A stretch of DNA of 12,654 nt from Deltaproteobacteria bacterium (GTDB taxonomy: Bacteria > Desulfobacterota > Desulfobacteria > Desulfobacterales > SURF-7). The DNA lies in the NCBI GenBank assembly GCA_019307665.1, contig JAFDJC010000102.1, positions 1 through 12,654 of the forward strand, read 5' to 3'. The position numbers were made by a program, and so were the translations under genes. Numbering within the stretch: position 1 is the stretch's first letter; each line of letters opens with the position of its first letter. Below the pieces are notes generated by a model. The model made no database searches. It was not told where the DNA came from and worked only from the letters and a program-made list of their open reading frames with translations. Positions 1-6,269 of the stretch are shown here, one piece after another.

Positions 1-552
1 ATGCCGTTGTTGTGAAACACGGAAATTACCAGGCCCGTTATTGAAGAAAGCTTTCTCCAGGTATTGGATATTCTGGAACGGCATTTTCAAAAATCCTACT
101 ACCTTTTCGGTTCCCGACCCTCCCTGGCCGAATTCGGCCTGTTCGGACAGCTCACCCAACTCGCATACGACCCCACCCCTCTATCCATTATGCGTAAGGA
201 AGCACCCAGTGTAGCCGCCTGGGTCAGCTTTCTTGACGATGCTTCCGGCGCGGAGGAAGGCGTATGGATAGATCCCCATGACAGCTTGCCCGAAGCCGTC
301 ATGGAATTTTTACAAATAACCGGTGACATTTACTTCCCGTTTTTACTTGCCAACAACAACGCCTTTAAAAAAGGAGAAGACACGTTTTCACTGATCTTAA
401 TGGGAAAGCCGTACACCCAGAGGGTGTTTAAATATCAGGTCAAATGCCTGAAATGGCTGAGGGAAGAGTATGCCGAACTTGCCGGTGAAGTCAAGGAACG
501 CGTGGATTCCGCTTTAAAAGAAACCGGCTGCTGGGAGCCCCTGCAAAGCTGA
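1..552 (+). CDS. Glutathione S-transferase C-terminal domain, 5'-partial, with in-frame TGA at 13-15
   Basis: The frame is open from the window edge except for TGA at 13-15, and ends with TGA at 550-552. The protein has the all-alpha C-terminal domain of glutathione S-transferases: the segment YLFGSRPSLAEFGLFGQL (about residues 13-30 counted from the TTG at 64) is the typical 'FLFG-RPS-ADFGLYGQL' block, followed by DPTPLSIMRKEAP and a Trp-rich helix. The N-terminal thioredoxin-like domain would lie upstream of the window. Residues before and after the TGA (MPLL / NTEITRPVIEES) read as continuous family sequence, so the TGA interrupts a real gene. It may be a nonsense mutation, a sequence error or, less likely, a recoded codon. 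The TTG at 64 has no good ribosome binding site and is probably not a true start. The gene lies 7 nt upstream of gshA, so the two probably form a glutathione operon. Family assignment is firm; whether the gene is intact is uncertain. Confidence 0.75.
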
Positions 553-559
553 CCCTACT

Positions 560-2041
560 ATGAAAAGGCAAAGGAATTTTAAAATTTCCAGCGCAATGCA
601 CGGCTTTGAAAAAGAGGGCATTCGCATCACCCCCGAGGGCTTTTTATCACCGACATTGCATCCTGAAGGCCTTGGTTCCAGTCTGATGAATCCGTATATA
701 ACGACCGATTTTACAGAACCCCAACTGGAATTCAGGACGTCTCCTTCAGACACCCTTTGTCTATCCCTGCACCAGCTCAAACAGATCCATATTTACACGA
801 CAAAAGCCCTGAAAGATGAATGCATATGGCCGTTCAGCATGCCGCCAGAACTACCCGCAAAGGAAGAAGATATTCCCCTGGCAGTCTACGGGAGTTCAGC
901 CTTGGGAAAAAAGAAAACCGTCTATCGGAGAGGAATCGGCTTTAGATACGGCAGACGGAAACTGACCATTTCCGGTGTCCATTATAATTTTTCTCTGGAC
1001 CTCTCATGGTTTAAATGTGATTTTCCGGGAAAGCAGGTAAACGATGACCCCTTGTCGATACCGGACTGCTATTTTAATATCATTCGGAATTTACACAGAA
1101 AGATATTCTATTTAACCTATCTTTTCGGCGCCTCCCCCGCATTTGATAAAAGCTTTAAAGCGCCGGGAATCAATAGGTTTAAACGGCATAAATCGTCAAC
1201 TTACTATGGTGAGTTTGTCACCTCTTTCAGGGCAAGCGAAATCGGGTATACCAGTGAAGTTCAGAATCAATTGCCGATTAATTACGATTCCCTTGAAGCA
1301 TATATCAAAAGTTTGGGTTATGCGGTCTTCACCTGCAACCCGGATTATCTGAAAATTTCGAGCCATGCGTGCAACCAGCTTAATCCCAATTATTTGCAGA
1401 CCGAACATGAGTTATATGCTCATTTTCGCCCGAAGCAACAGATGGACTCCGGCGTAAGATTGCTTGATGCATTGGAACAGAAAGGAGTGGGGTACCTTGA
1501 GCTTCGCCTGCCGGACATTGACCCGGAATATCCCGAAGGTATTGATCCGTACACCATGGGCTTTCTTCATTTAATGATACTGGATTGTTTGATGAATGAA
1601 AGCCCGCCCCTCACCAACAAAGAATCAAAAGAAATTCATAGCGCCCATCAGGAAATTATCTGGAACGGCAGGAAAAAAGGAATTGGTATCCTTGTGGATG
1701 GCAAAAGCCGGCCTTTTCATGATGCCGGTAAAAAATATTGTGAGGGGTTATACAGGCTTGCCGAAAAAATGGATCAAGGAAAGGGTTCTGATTTTTATCA
1801 AGAATCCTTAAAAAGGCAGATTGGGAAATGGGAATCACCTGAGTTGACGCCTTCCGGAAAGCTCCTTTCCGATCTGCTGGACAATAACAGGGAATTTATC
1901 GAATCGGGTGTGGAAATAGCGGATAAAAATGTACAATATTTTAGTGAATGCAAATATGATCCGGATTTTCGGGAAGAAATTGAAACCCAAACTCTGCTAT
2001 CGGTTAAGTTACAGCGCAAGCTGGAAGCTTGTGAAGAATAG
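560..2041 (+). CDS. gshA: Glutamate-cysteine ligase, class I (E. coli GshA type)
   Basis: 493 aa cytosolic enzyme that joins L-glutamate and L-cysteine with ATP to give gamma-glutamylcysteine, the first step of glutathione synthesis. Recognisable blocks match E. coli GshA (518 aa): GFEKEGIRI at about residues 15-23 (acidic ATP/Mg residues E18 and E20), ITTDFTEPQLEF at 47-58, WPFSMPP at 90-96, a tract at about 122-146 that includes TISGVHYNFSL, then RPKQQMDSG and YLELRLPDIDP in the C-terminal half. The ATG at 560 is supported because it keeps the first conserved block with a short N-terminal lead; the ATG at 596 would cut close to it. No clear Shine-Dalgarno is visible, which fits translational coupling to the glutathione S-transferase gene ending 7 nt upstream. 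The stop codon sits inside a palindrome (2037-2055). No gshB is in the window. Confidence 0.95.
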   Translation: MKRQRNFKISSAMHGFEKEGIRITPEGFLSPTLHPEGLGSSLMNPYITTDFTEPQLEFRTSPSDTLCLSLHQLKQIHIYTTKALKDECIWPFSMPPELPAKEEDIPLAVYGSSALGKKKTVYRRGIGFRYGRRKLTISGVHYNFSLDLSWFKCDFPGKQVNDDPLSIPDCYFNIIRNLHRKIFYLTYLFGASPAFDKSFKAPGINRFKRHKSSTYYGEFVTSFRASEIGYTSEVQNQLPINYDSLEAYIKSLGYAVFTCNPDYLKISSHACNQLNPNYLQTEHELYAHFRPKQQMDSGVRLLDALEQKGVGYLELRLPDIDPEYPEGIDPYTMGFLHLMILDCLMNESPPLTNKESKEIHSAHQEIIWNGRKKGIGILVDGKSRPFHDAGKKYCEGLYRLAEKMDQGKGSDFYQESLKRQIGKWESPELTPSGKLLSDLLDNNREFIESGVEIADKNVQYFSECKYDPDFREEIETQTLLSVKLQRKLEACEE

Positions 2042-2055
2042 GGGTGACCCCTATT
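2037..2055. repeat. REP-like palindrome, copy A (gshA 3' end)
   Basis: AATAGGG-GTGAC-CCCTATT is a perfect 7-bp stem overlapping the gshA stop codon. Its AATAGGGGT arm recurs at 7746, 9371 (inverted) and 10127. The motif resembles the short palindromes mobilised by REP-associated tyrosine transposases (RAYT); that family link is from memory. It could also terminate gshA transcription, although only a few T residues follow. Confidence 0.6.
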
Positions 2056-2089
2056 TCCACCTAAGAAATTAATAGGACAAATTTTTTTA

Positions 2090-2130
2090 TTGACATAATC
2101 GTTAATTGCCGATAAACGATAACTCGATAA
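2090..2130 (+). promoter_or_regulatory. Candidate promoter and operator of the arsR-hgcA-hgcB operon
   Basis: TTGACA (2090-2095) is followed after 17 nt by a weak -10-like TAAACG (2113-2118). Overlapping it is an inverted repeat, ATCGTT (2098-2103) with AACGAT (2115-2120), and three direct CGATAA copies at 2110, 2117 and 2125. Inverted repeats overlapping the promoter are typical ArsR-family operators. The first regulator codon is about 200 nt downstream, so the leader would be long. A further inverted repeat, TGTCTTA/TAAGACA, lies at 2190-2218. Confidence 0.45.
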
Positions 2131-2241
2131 GGAAATGAAAAATAACTTGTCCAAGTTTTAGGCTGCATCCCGGTTAGCAAAAATGTGGATGTCTTATGGA
2201 TAAAAAAACACTAAGACAGGATTTTATTGTTTTAAAAAACC

Positions 2242-2260
2242 CCCGGTGCTTCGCACCGGG
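2242..2260 (-). terminator. GC-rich hairpin with a U-run on the minus-strand side
   Basis: CCCGGTGC-TTC-GCACCGGG forms a strong stem. The T-run is on the minus strand (CCCCC then TTTTTT after the stem), so as an intrinsic terminator it works for leftward transcription. In the rightward leader of the regulator it would still fold. Two smaller hairpins follow: GGCAC/GTGCC at 2279-2292, followed by CCC and TTTTT, and CCCGC/GCGGG at 2301-2313, only 15 nt before the ATG. The second could attenuate transcription into the operon. Confidence 0.4.
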
Positions 2261-2327
2261 ATAAAACTGAAACTTTGAGGCACTGGCGTGCCCCCTTTTT
2301 CCCGCTTTGCGGGTGGTAGTTTACTAT

Positions 2328-2612
2328 ATGTCTGCTGAACTAAATACGGATAAACTTGCAAAAATTTTTAAGGCTCTTGGCCATCCTACAAGAGTTAAAA
2401 TTGTTGAACACTTATTAAAGTATAATTCGTGTATATGCGGGGAAATTGTTGATATTTTTCCATTCTCTCAATCCACCATCAGCCAGCACCTTAAGCTTCT
2501 TAAGGATTCTGGGATTGTGTATGGTGAAATTGAAGGACCAAAGACATGTTATTGTGTAGACAACAATGTTTTAAATGAATTCAAGAAATATGTCTCTCAT
2601 TTAGGAGTTTAA
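2328..2612 (+). CDS. ArsR/SmtB-family winged-helix regulator of the hgcAB operon
   Basis: 94 aa DNA-binding protein. LAKIFKALGHPTRVKIVEHL (residues 10-29) is the classical ArsR N-terminal helix pair, and SQSTISQHLKLLKDSGIV (48-65) is the recognition helix-turn-helix, followed by the wing. Two CxC pairs are visible: C35/C37 in SCICGEI, the position of the ELCVCDL metal site of ArsR/CadC, and C74/C76 in TCYC. These suggest thiol sensing of a soft metal or metalloid; the ligand is unknown. I chose the ATG at 2328 over the longer TTG reading at 2307 because the longer start lies inside a hairpin, and GGTGGT at 2312-2317 can serve as ribosome binding site. Only 1 nt separates its stop from hgcA, so the two are co-transcribed. 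ArsR-like genes upstream of hgcA are known in some Hg-methylating sulfate reducers. Confidence 0.88.
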   Translation: MSAELNTDKLAKIFKALGHPTRVKIVEHLLKYNSCICGEIVDIFPFSQSTISQHLKLLKDSGIVYGEIEGPKTCYCVDNNVLNEFKKYVSHLGV

Positions 2613-2613
2613 G

Positions 2614-3798
2614 ATGGCGAAATTATTTGATTTTGGCTGTGATTGCAATAGTAAGTTGGATAGTGAAACAAAAACAGAAGGTATTATGATCCAGCCTTCA
2701 ATGGATGCTTTTAAGAACAGCACACAGCAACCCGTTGACCTGAAGGACTACAGCAAACCGGGATACAACATGTGCTCATTTGTCCGGGGCTTTGTTAAAA
2801 CAGATGCCGGACCGGTCCCCCAGGTAAACTCCTCGATGGATAAAAAGGATATTCTTTTTACCATCCTGGTAAGAACCGGTATCAGCAGGCATAATTATAT
2901 GATAGCCCCTGGATTGTACTGTGTGGGAACGCCGGACAAAAATTCCGAGGTCCTTGTCACCGCCAATTTTAAGCTCACATTCGACCACTTAAGAAGGGAG
3001 CTTGAAGGCATCAACGCATGGATTCTTGTCCTTGATACAAATGGCGTGAATGTCTGGTGCGCCGCGGGGAAAAAAACATTTTCAACACAAGAACTTGTAA
3101 AAAGAGTAAAATCCTCTTGCCTTGATAAGATAGTTTCCCATCATAGGCTTATTGTTCCTCAATTGGGTGCAACGGGTGTTTCGGCAGGTGATGTAAAGAA
3201 GGAATCAGGGTTCGAGGTTGTTTATGGACCGATAAGAGCGGAGGATATCCCTTTGTTTCTAAAAAATAACAGGAATGCTGACGACAAAATGAGAAAAGTA
3301 ACTTTCACTTTTGTTGAGCGCTTAATTTTAACCCCTGTTGAACTTAACTTGGTGTTGAAACCGGTACTGATAGTCGCCATTGTTCTTTTTATCATTTCCG
3401 GCCTTGGGCCTGGATTTTTTTCTTTTACCAATGCATGGTCAAGGGGACTGGCAGCCTTGTATTTCCTTTTTGCGGGAATCATATCAGGAGCCATCATTAC
3501 TCCTGTGCTTTTGCCGTTTATTCCTTTTAAAGAATTCGCGGCAAAGGGAATTATTTCGGGCATTGTTTTTGCCCTTCTCACAATCCTGGTGACTTCACCG
3601 GCAATGACAGGGACAACAGCGCTTTTAAGTTTGTCGCTTTTTACAGTTGCGATGAGCTCCATTCTTTCAATGCAATTTACAGGCGCCACCCCTTTTACAT
3701 CTCCTTCAGGTGTTGAAAAAGAGATGAGAAGGTTTCTTCCGGTACAGGCAATAAGCCTGGTTGTGTCAACCGGACTTTGGATATATTCTGCATTTTAA
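2614..3798 (+). CDS. hgcA: Mercury-methylation corrinoid protein HgcA
   Basis: 394 aa membrane corrinoid protein that, with HgcB, transfers a methyl group from methylcobamide to Hg(II) to make methylmercury. The diagnostic cap-helix motif N-V-W-C-A-A-G-K is at residues 146-153, with Cys149 as the lower axial cobalt ligand expected from the family (consensus N(V/I)WCA(A/G)GK). The soluble corrinoid domain spans about 45-235. It is followed by five hydrophobic segments (about 247-264, 277-302, 311-327, 333-350, 376-392), matching the transmembrane half of HgcA. The protein is longer than ND132 HgcA (about 340 aa as I remember it), with a Cys-containing N-terminal stretch (C9, C11) of unknown role. 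The ATG at 2614 is preceded by TAGGAG (2602-2607). hgcB follows 28 nt downstream. Identification is firm; methylation activity in this organism is inferred. Confidence 0.97.
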   Translation: MAKLFDFGCDCNSKLDSETKTEGIMIQPSMDAFKNSTQQPVDLKDYSKPGYNMCSFVRGFVKTDAGPVPQVNSSMDKKDILFTILVRTGISRHNYMIAPGLYCVGTPDKNSEVLVTANFKLTFDHLRRELEGINAWILVLDTNGVNVWCAAGKKTFSTQELVKRVKSSCLDKIVSHHRLIVPQLGATGVSAGDVKKESGFEVVYGPIRAEDIPLFLKNNRNADDKMRKVTFTFVERLILTPVELNLVLKPVLIVAIVLFIISGLGPGFFSFTNAWSRGLAALYFLFAGIISGAIITPVLLPFIPFKEFAAKGIISGIVFALLTILVTSPAMTGTTALLSLSLFTVAMSSILSMQFTGATPFTSPSGVEKEMRRFLPVQAISLVVSTGLWIYSAF

Positions 3799-3826
3799 TC
3801 AATTATCATGGCAGGGGACAAAGAAA

Positions 3827-4102
3827 ATGGAAAGCTTAAGATACTTAGAAGATGTTTCAACTTTAATACTGAATGAAGACTTTTGTATCGGCTGCGGCCT
3901 ATGTACGCAGGTATGCCCCCATAGTGTTTTTGAACTCAGAAATACCAAGGCAAAATTAGTTGACATTGATGCATGTATTGAATGCGGCGCATGTGTTAAT
4001 AATTGTCCTACAAACGCCATTGAAGTCAATCCAGGCGTCGGCTGAGCTGCCTATATTATCCAGGGCTGGATAAAAGGAAAAGAAAATGCATCCTGCTGTT
4101 AG
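3827..4102 (+). CDS. hgcB: Ferredoxin-like HgcB, probable selenoprotein (UGA at codon 73)
   Basis: Partner of HgcA, thought to reduce the corrinoid and hand over Hg(II). From the ATG at 3827 (AGGGGA ribosome binding site at 3813-3818) the protein has two CxxCxxCxxxC clusters: C20/C23/C26/C30 and C50/C53/C56/C60. A conventional reading stops at TGA 4043-4045 after residue 72 (NPGVG). The same frame continues for 18 codons, AAYIIQGWIKGKENASCC, to TAG at 4100-4102. In HgcB of strain ND132 residue 73 is a conserved, functionally important Cys in a GVGC context, and the C-terminus carries a vicinal Cys pair; here codon 73 is the TGA and the tail ends C90-C91. A SECIS-like hairpin follows immediately. 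Proposed product: 91 aa with Sec73. The alternative is a Cys-to-stop mutation giving a 72-aa protein without the tail. Confidence 0.88.
4043..4080 (+). promoter_or_regulatory. Candidate bacterial SECIS element in hgcB
   Basis: After the TGA (4043-4045), TTATCC (4056-4061) pairs perfectly with GGATAA (4068-4073) around the hexanucleotide AGGGCT (4062-4067). Its outer A and T can also pair, leaving a GGGC loop that starts 17 nt after the TGA. Bacterial SECIS elements lie directly 3' of the UGA, with the apical loop about 16-37 nt away and a G in the first two loop positions; the E. coli fdhF loop is AGGUCU at nearly the same distance. All these criteria are met. The hairpin is also coding, spelling IIQGWI. 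SelB binding is inferred. Confidence 0.75.
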
Positions 4103-4205
4103 GAAAAACCCGACGTCCGGTTCGACGAGGGGGCTATGGGAACGTGGACATGGTGAGGACTGAGGCACCGGCAGAATGGCGAAACCCAATCAATCCGCAA
4201 ACAAG
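4103..4205 (+). other. Possible group II intron 3'-end scar between hgcB and the DUF169 gene
   Basis: Starting just after the hgcB stop, GAAAAACCCGACGTCCGGTTC followed by GACGAGGGGGC resembles the 3' strand of group II intron domain V (ending ACGnnCGGTTC) and its downstream linker. The matching 5' strand (GAGCCGG...) is not present, so at most this is a truncated remnant. No open frame of note is seen here; a poor continuous reading resembling short peptides found beside group II introns ends in stops. This rests on motif memory only. Confidence 0.3.
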
Positions 4206-4225
4206 ATCAACAGGAGGTTTTTGAA

Positions 4226-5056
4226 ATGGAAACACTGGGCCCCTACCATCAACTCGGACGGACCTTCATTGACCAACTGAAGTTGACCACCCACCCCATC
4301 GCCGTCAAAATGATTCATCCGGATGAAGAAGCCCCCCAGGACGCGTTACGGCCGGCGACGGTTTTCGGCGCTGAAGTGCCCGCATGTCTTGTTTACACCT
4401 ATTGCCGCCGAAGCGGGCTTTCCTTTTATTTAACCAAAGACGATATCGCCTGCAAGCCCATTGTCCTCTATTTTGGACTGGACGAACTCCCTGAACCGGA
4501 CGACTTGTACCGGACTTGGGCGGATTGCGCCGGGTATAAACGAAACATGGATGCTGAAAAGAAGTCCCGGGCCGACGATACACGGTTTGCACCTTTTCAA
4601 TTCAAGGGATTTGTCGTTTCTCCCCTTCACCAGACCCTTGTCAAACCTGACTTGGTGATGGTGTTTTGCTCTCCCCTTGTCCTGTCGCATCTGATCCTTG
4701 CTGCCACGTACGATGGAGAAAACATCGTCAGTCGGTTCAATGGCATGGAATCCAGCTGCAAAGAGGGAATTATCAGAACGTATGCCACCCGGTCTTGCCA
4801 GGTTGTTTCACCGGGAATGGGAGATCGGATCATGGCCGGTGTTCAGGACCATGAAATGATTTTTTCCATTCCGGAAAGTCAGCTTGAAAAGGTTGCCGCC
4901 AATCTTTTTCTTTCGGGAAATAAATTAAATGATCCTTCACCGTTTAGCATACCCAACCCCGTTCCATCAATGGGTGCCAATCGCCTTCTTGGAAACCCTG
5001 TGGAACCACCGGTCTGGCCAATCCTAAGGAAACAGCTTGGCGACAAAAGGAATTAA
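4226..5056 (+). CDS. DUF169 family protein
   Basis: 276 aa soluble protein of the DUF169 family (COG2043), common in anaerobic archaea and sulfate reducers and without an established reaction. Family blocks are visible: LKLTTHPIAVKMI at residues 18-30, VPACLVYTYCRR at 51-62, then DDIACKPIVLYFGL at 72-85, KPDLVMVFCSP at 140-150 and the mid-protein GMESSCKEGI at 173-182. Seven cysteines (54, 60, 76, 101, 148, 178, 191), several in these conserved blocks, would suit metal or cofactor binding; that is inference. The start is fixed by a strong AGGAGG (4212-4217) 8 nt before the ATG. It lies 123 nt after hgcB in the same orientation, but a possible intron scar separates them, so co-transcription is uncertain. 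GC content is visibly higher than in the genes that follow. Confidence 0.85.
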   Translation: METLGPYHQLGRTFIDQLKLTTHPIAVKMIHPDEEAPQDALRPATVFGAEVPACLVYTYCRRSGLSFYLTKDDIACKPIVLYFGLDELPEPDDLYRTWADCAGYKRNMDAEKKSRADDTRFAPFQFKGFVVSPLHQTLVKPDLVMVFCSPLVLSHLILAATYDGENIVSRFNGMESSCKEGIIRTYATRSCQVVSPGMGDRIMAGVQDHEMIFSIPESQLEKVAANLFLSGNKLNDPSPFSIPNPVPSMGANRLLGNPVEPPVWPILRKQLGDKRN

Positions 5057-5136
5057 ACCCCTTCAGCACCTCCAGATCCGGCATACCGCCTTTTGAGGTA
5101 AAGTGCGAAGTTTCCTACCGCGAGGAATTTCGAATT

Positions 5137-5158
5137 GAAGCCTCCCCGCAGCAAGTTT
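5137..5158 (-). repeat. Inverted copy of the 11987-12008 repeat edge
   Basis: These 22 nt (attgaagcct, then ccccgcagcaag) are the exact reverse complement of the right side of the hairpin repeat at 11979-12008. Here only half of the hairpin is kept, so the element is truncated. The rest of the 258-nt gap before the UbiA gene shows no convincing gene; a GGAGGGG-preceded ATG at 5195 encodes only four residues. Confidence 0.65.
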
Positions 5159-5172
5159 TGACACCCGGACTA
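5158..5172 (+). repeat. Short direct repeat, copy 1
   Basis: TTGACACCCGGACTA matches 6203-6217 (TTGACACCAGGACTA) with one mismatch and shares an 11-nt core, ACACC(A/C)GGACT, with 7791-7801. The three copies separate the UbiA and glycosyltransferase genes. Origin unknown. Confidence 0.4.
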
Positions 5173-5314
5173 TTGACAAAGGGAGGGGACAGATATGAAA
5201 CATCAATAATGCATCAAGATCAATCTTCCGTTTACAATCAATCAGTTCAAGGAACACTTTGCACAGGCTAAAAGGTCTGGAAAATGTGAGGATAAGACAA
5301 TTTAGGAGCATGAG

Positions 5315-6190
5315 ATGGATGTGATCTCAAAAGGTTATGTGGCTGATCGAATATACAATTACGCCACGTTAATGCGTTTAAAAACCTCTTTAGTAGTTTT
5401 AAGATATGTCTGTCCAAGCTTATATGCACTATGGTTAGCTGGTAAAGGGAGACCTGATCCATTGATTGTAGTTATTTTCATATTGGGAGCTATAGTAATG
5501 CGATCCGCAGGGTGGGTTATTAATGATTACATTGATCGTGACATTGATAGTAAAGTTGCACGTACTCGGAACCGACCACTTGTCACAGGTAAAGTGAGTA
5601 CACGGGAGGCTTTAATTCTGTTTGCTTTTCTTTGCTTTTGTGCATTTCTATTGGTAGCCTTTCTAAACACATTAACAATAATACTGGCATTTGTGGGTTT
5701 AGGATTAACCATTCTGTATCCATTCTGTAAACGATTTTTTTTCAGTCCCGAACTGGTTGTGAGTTTTGCCATATGCTGGGGTGTTGTTTTAGCCTTTGCT
5801 GCTCAGGCAGGATCTGTTCCTTTTTTTGCATTGCGTGTTTTTGCTGCAACAGTATTGTTAATGATCTCAGAAGCTACAATTTATGCAATCGCTGATCGTG
5901 ATGAGGACCTAATGATAGGGCTTAAATCGACAGCTATTTTTTTAAAACATTATGATCGTCTGGTAATCGGGTTATTACAATTCAGCGGGGCTTTCTTGCT
6001 GATCTATATCGGTTATAAAGAGAGCTTAAATTATTTTTATTATATTGCGTTAGGCTTTGCCGTGGGGTCATTATTATATGGTCAATACTTAATAAAAGAT
6101 TACGAAGCAGAGAAATGCATTAGAGCTTGGAAAAACTATAGCTGGTTTTGGTTAATTATTTTAATAGGAGTATTAATTGGATATGAATGA
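5315..6190 (+). CDS. UbiA-family polyprenyltransferase (4-hydroxybenzoate polyprenyltransferase-like)
   Basis: 291 aa integral membrane prenyltransferase with about eight or nine hydrophobic segments. Both Mg-diphosphate motifs are present: NDYIDRDID at residues 70-78 (NDxxDxxxD), followed by the TRNRPL signature at 84-89, and DRDED at 194-198, followed by IGLKSTAI. The sequence is close in layout to E. coli UbiA (MRxAGxVINDYxDRDID, then the TRNRPL and KSTAI blocks, YDRLxIGLLQ near 213-222). UbiA attaches a polyprenyl chain to 4-hydroxybenzoate for ubiquinone, but an anaerobe would normally make menaquinone. The substrate could therefore be another aromatic acid (as for MqnP of the futalosine route) or a sugar phosphate, which the neighbouring lipid-sugar transferase makes worth considering. 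The start has AGGAG (5304-5308) 6 nt upstream. The coding region is AT-rich compared with the DUF169 and gshA genes. Confidence 0.88.
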   Translation: MDVISKGYVADRIYNYATLMRLKTSLVVLRYVCPSLYALWLAGKGRPDPLIVVIFILGAIVMRSAGWVINDYIDRDIDSKVARTRNRPLVTGKVSTREALILFAFLCFCAFLLVAFLNTLTIILAFVGLGLTILYPFCKRFFFSPELVVSFAICWGVVLAFAAQAGSVPFFALRVFAATVLLMISEATIYAIADRDEDLMIGLKSTAIFLKHYDRLVIGLLQFSGAFLLIYIGYKESLNYFYYIALGFAVGSLLYGQYLIKDYEAEKCIRAWKNYSWFWLIILIGVLIGYE

Positions 6191-6202
6191 TACAGAAGCG
6201 TA

Positions 6203-6217
6203 TTGACACCAGGACTA
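6203..6217 (+). repeat. Short direct repeat, copy 2
   Basis: TTGACACCAGGACTA lies 13 nt after the UbiA stop; see copies at 5158-5172 and 7791-7801. It is followed by an imperfect AGGAATTG/CAATTTCCT hairpin at about 6223-6251, just before the glycosyltransferase start. Confidence 0.4.
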
Positions 6218-6269
6218 AAGAAGAGGAATTGAAATTTTAAAACAATTTCCTGGTTAAAAGAGACAGAAG

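Noticed and set aside
2242..2260. Intrinsic terminator for rightward transcription after gshA
   Set aside because: The U-run lies on the minus-strand side of the stem, so it would not terminate rightward transcripts efficiently.
2161..2327. Cobalamin riboswitch upstream of the corrinoid gene operon
   Set aside because: GAGGCACTGGC superficially recalls the B12-riboswitch core, but no B12 box or multi-helix core can be assembled.
3222..3689. 155-codon open frame on the minus strand
   Set aside because: It lies wholly inside hgcA, has no ribosome binding site or recognisable family, and mirrors the membrane part of hgcA.
5173..5206. Promoter plus tiny gene (GGAGGGG then ATG at 5195)
   Set aside because: The -35-like TTGACA has no good -10 at 16-18 nt, and the ATG opens only four codons.
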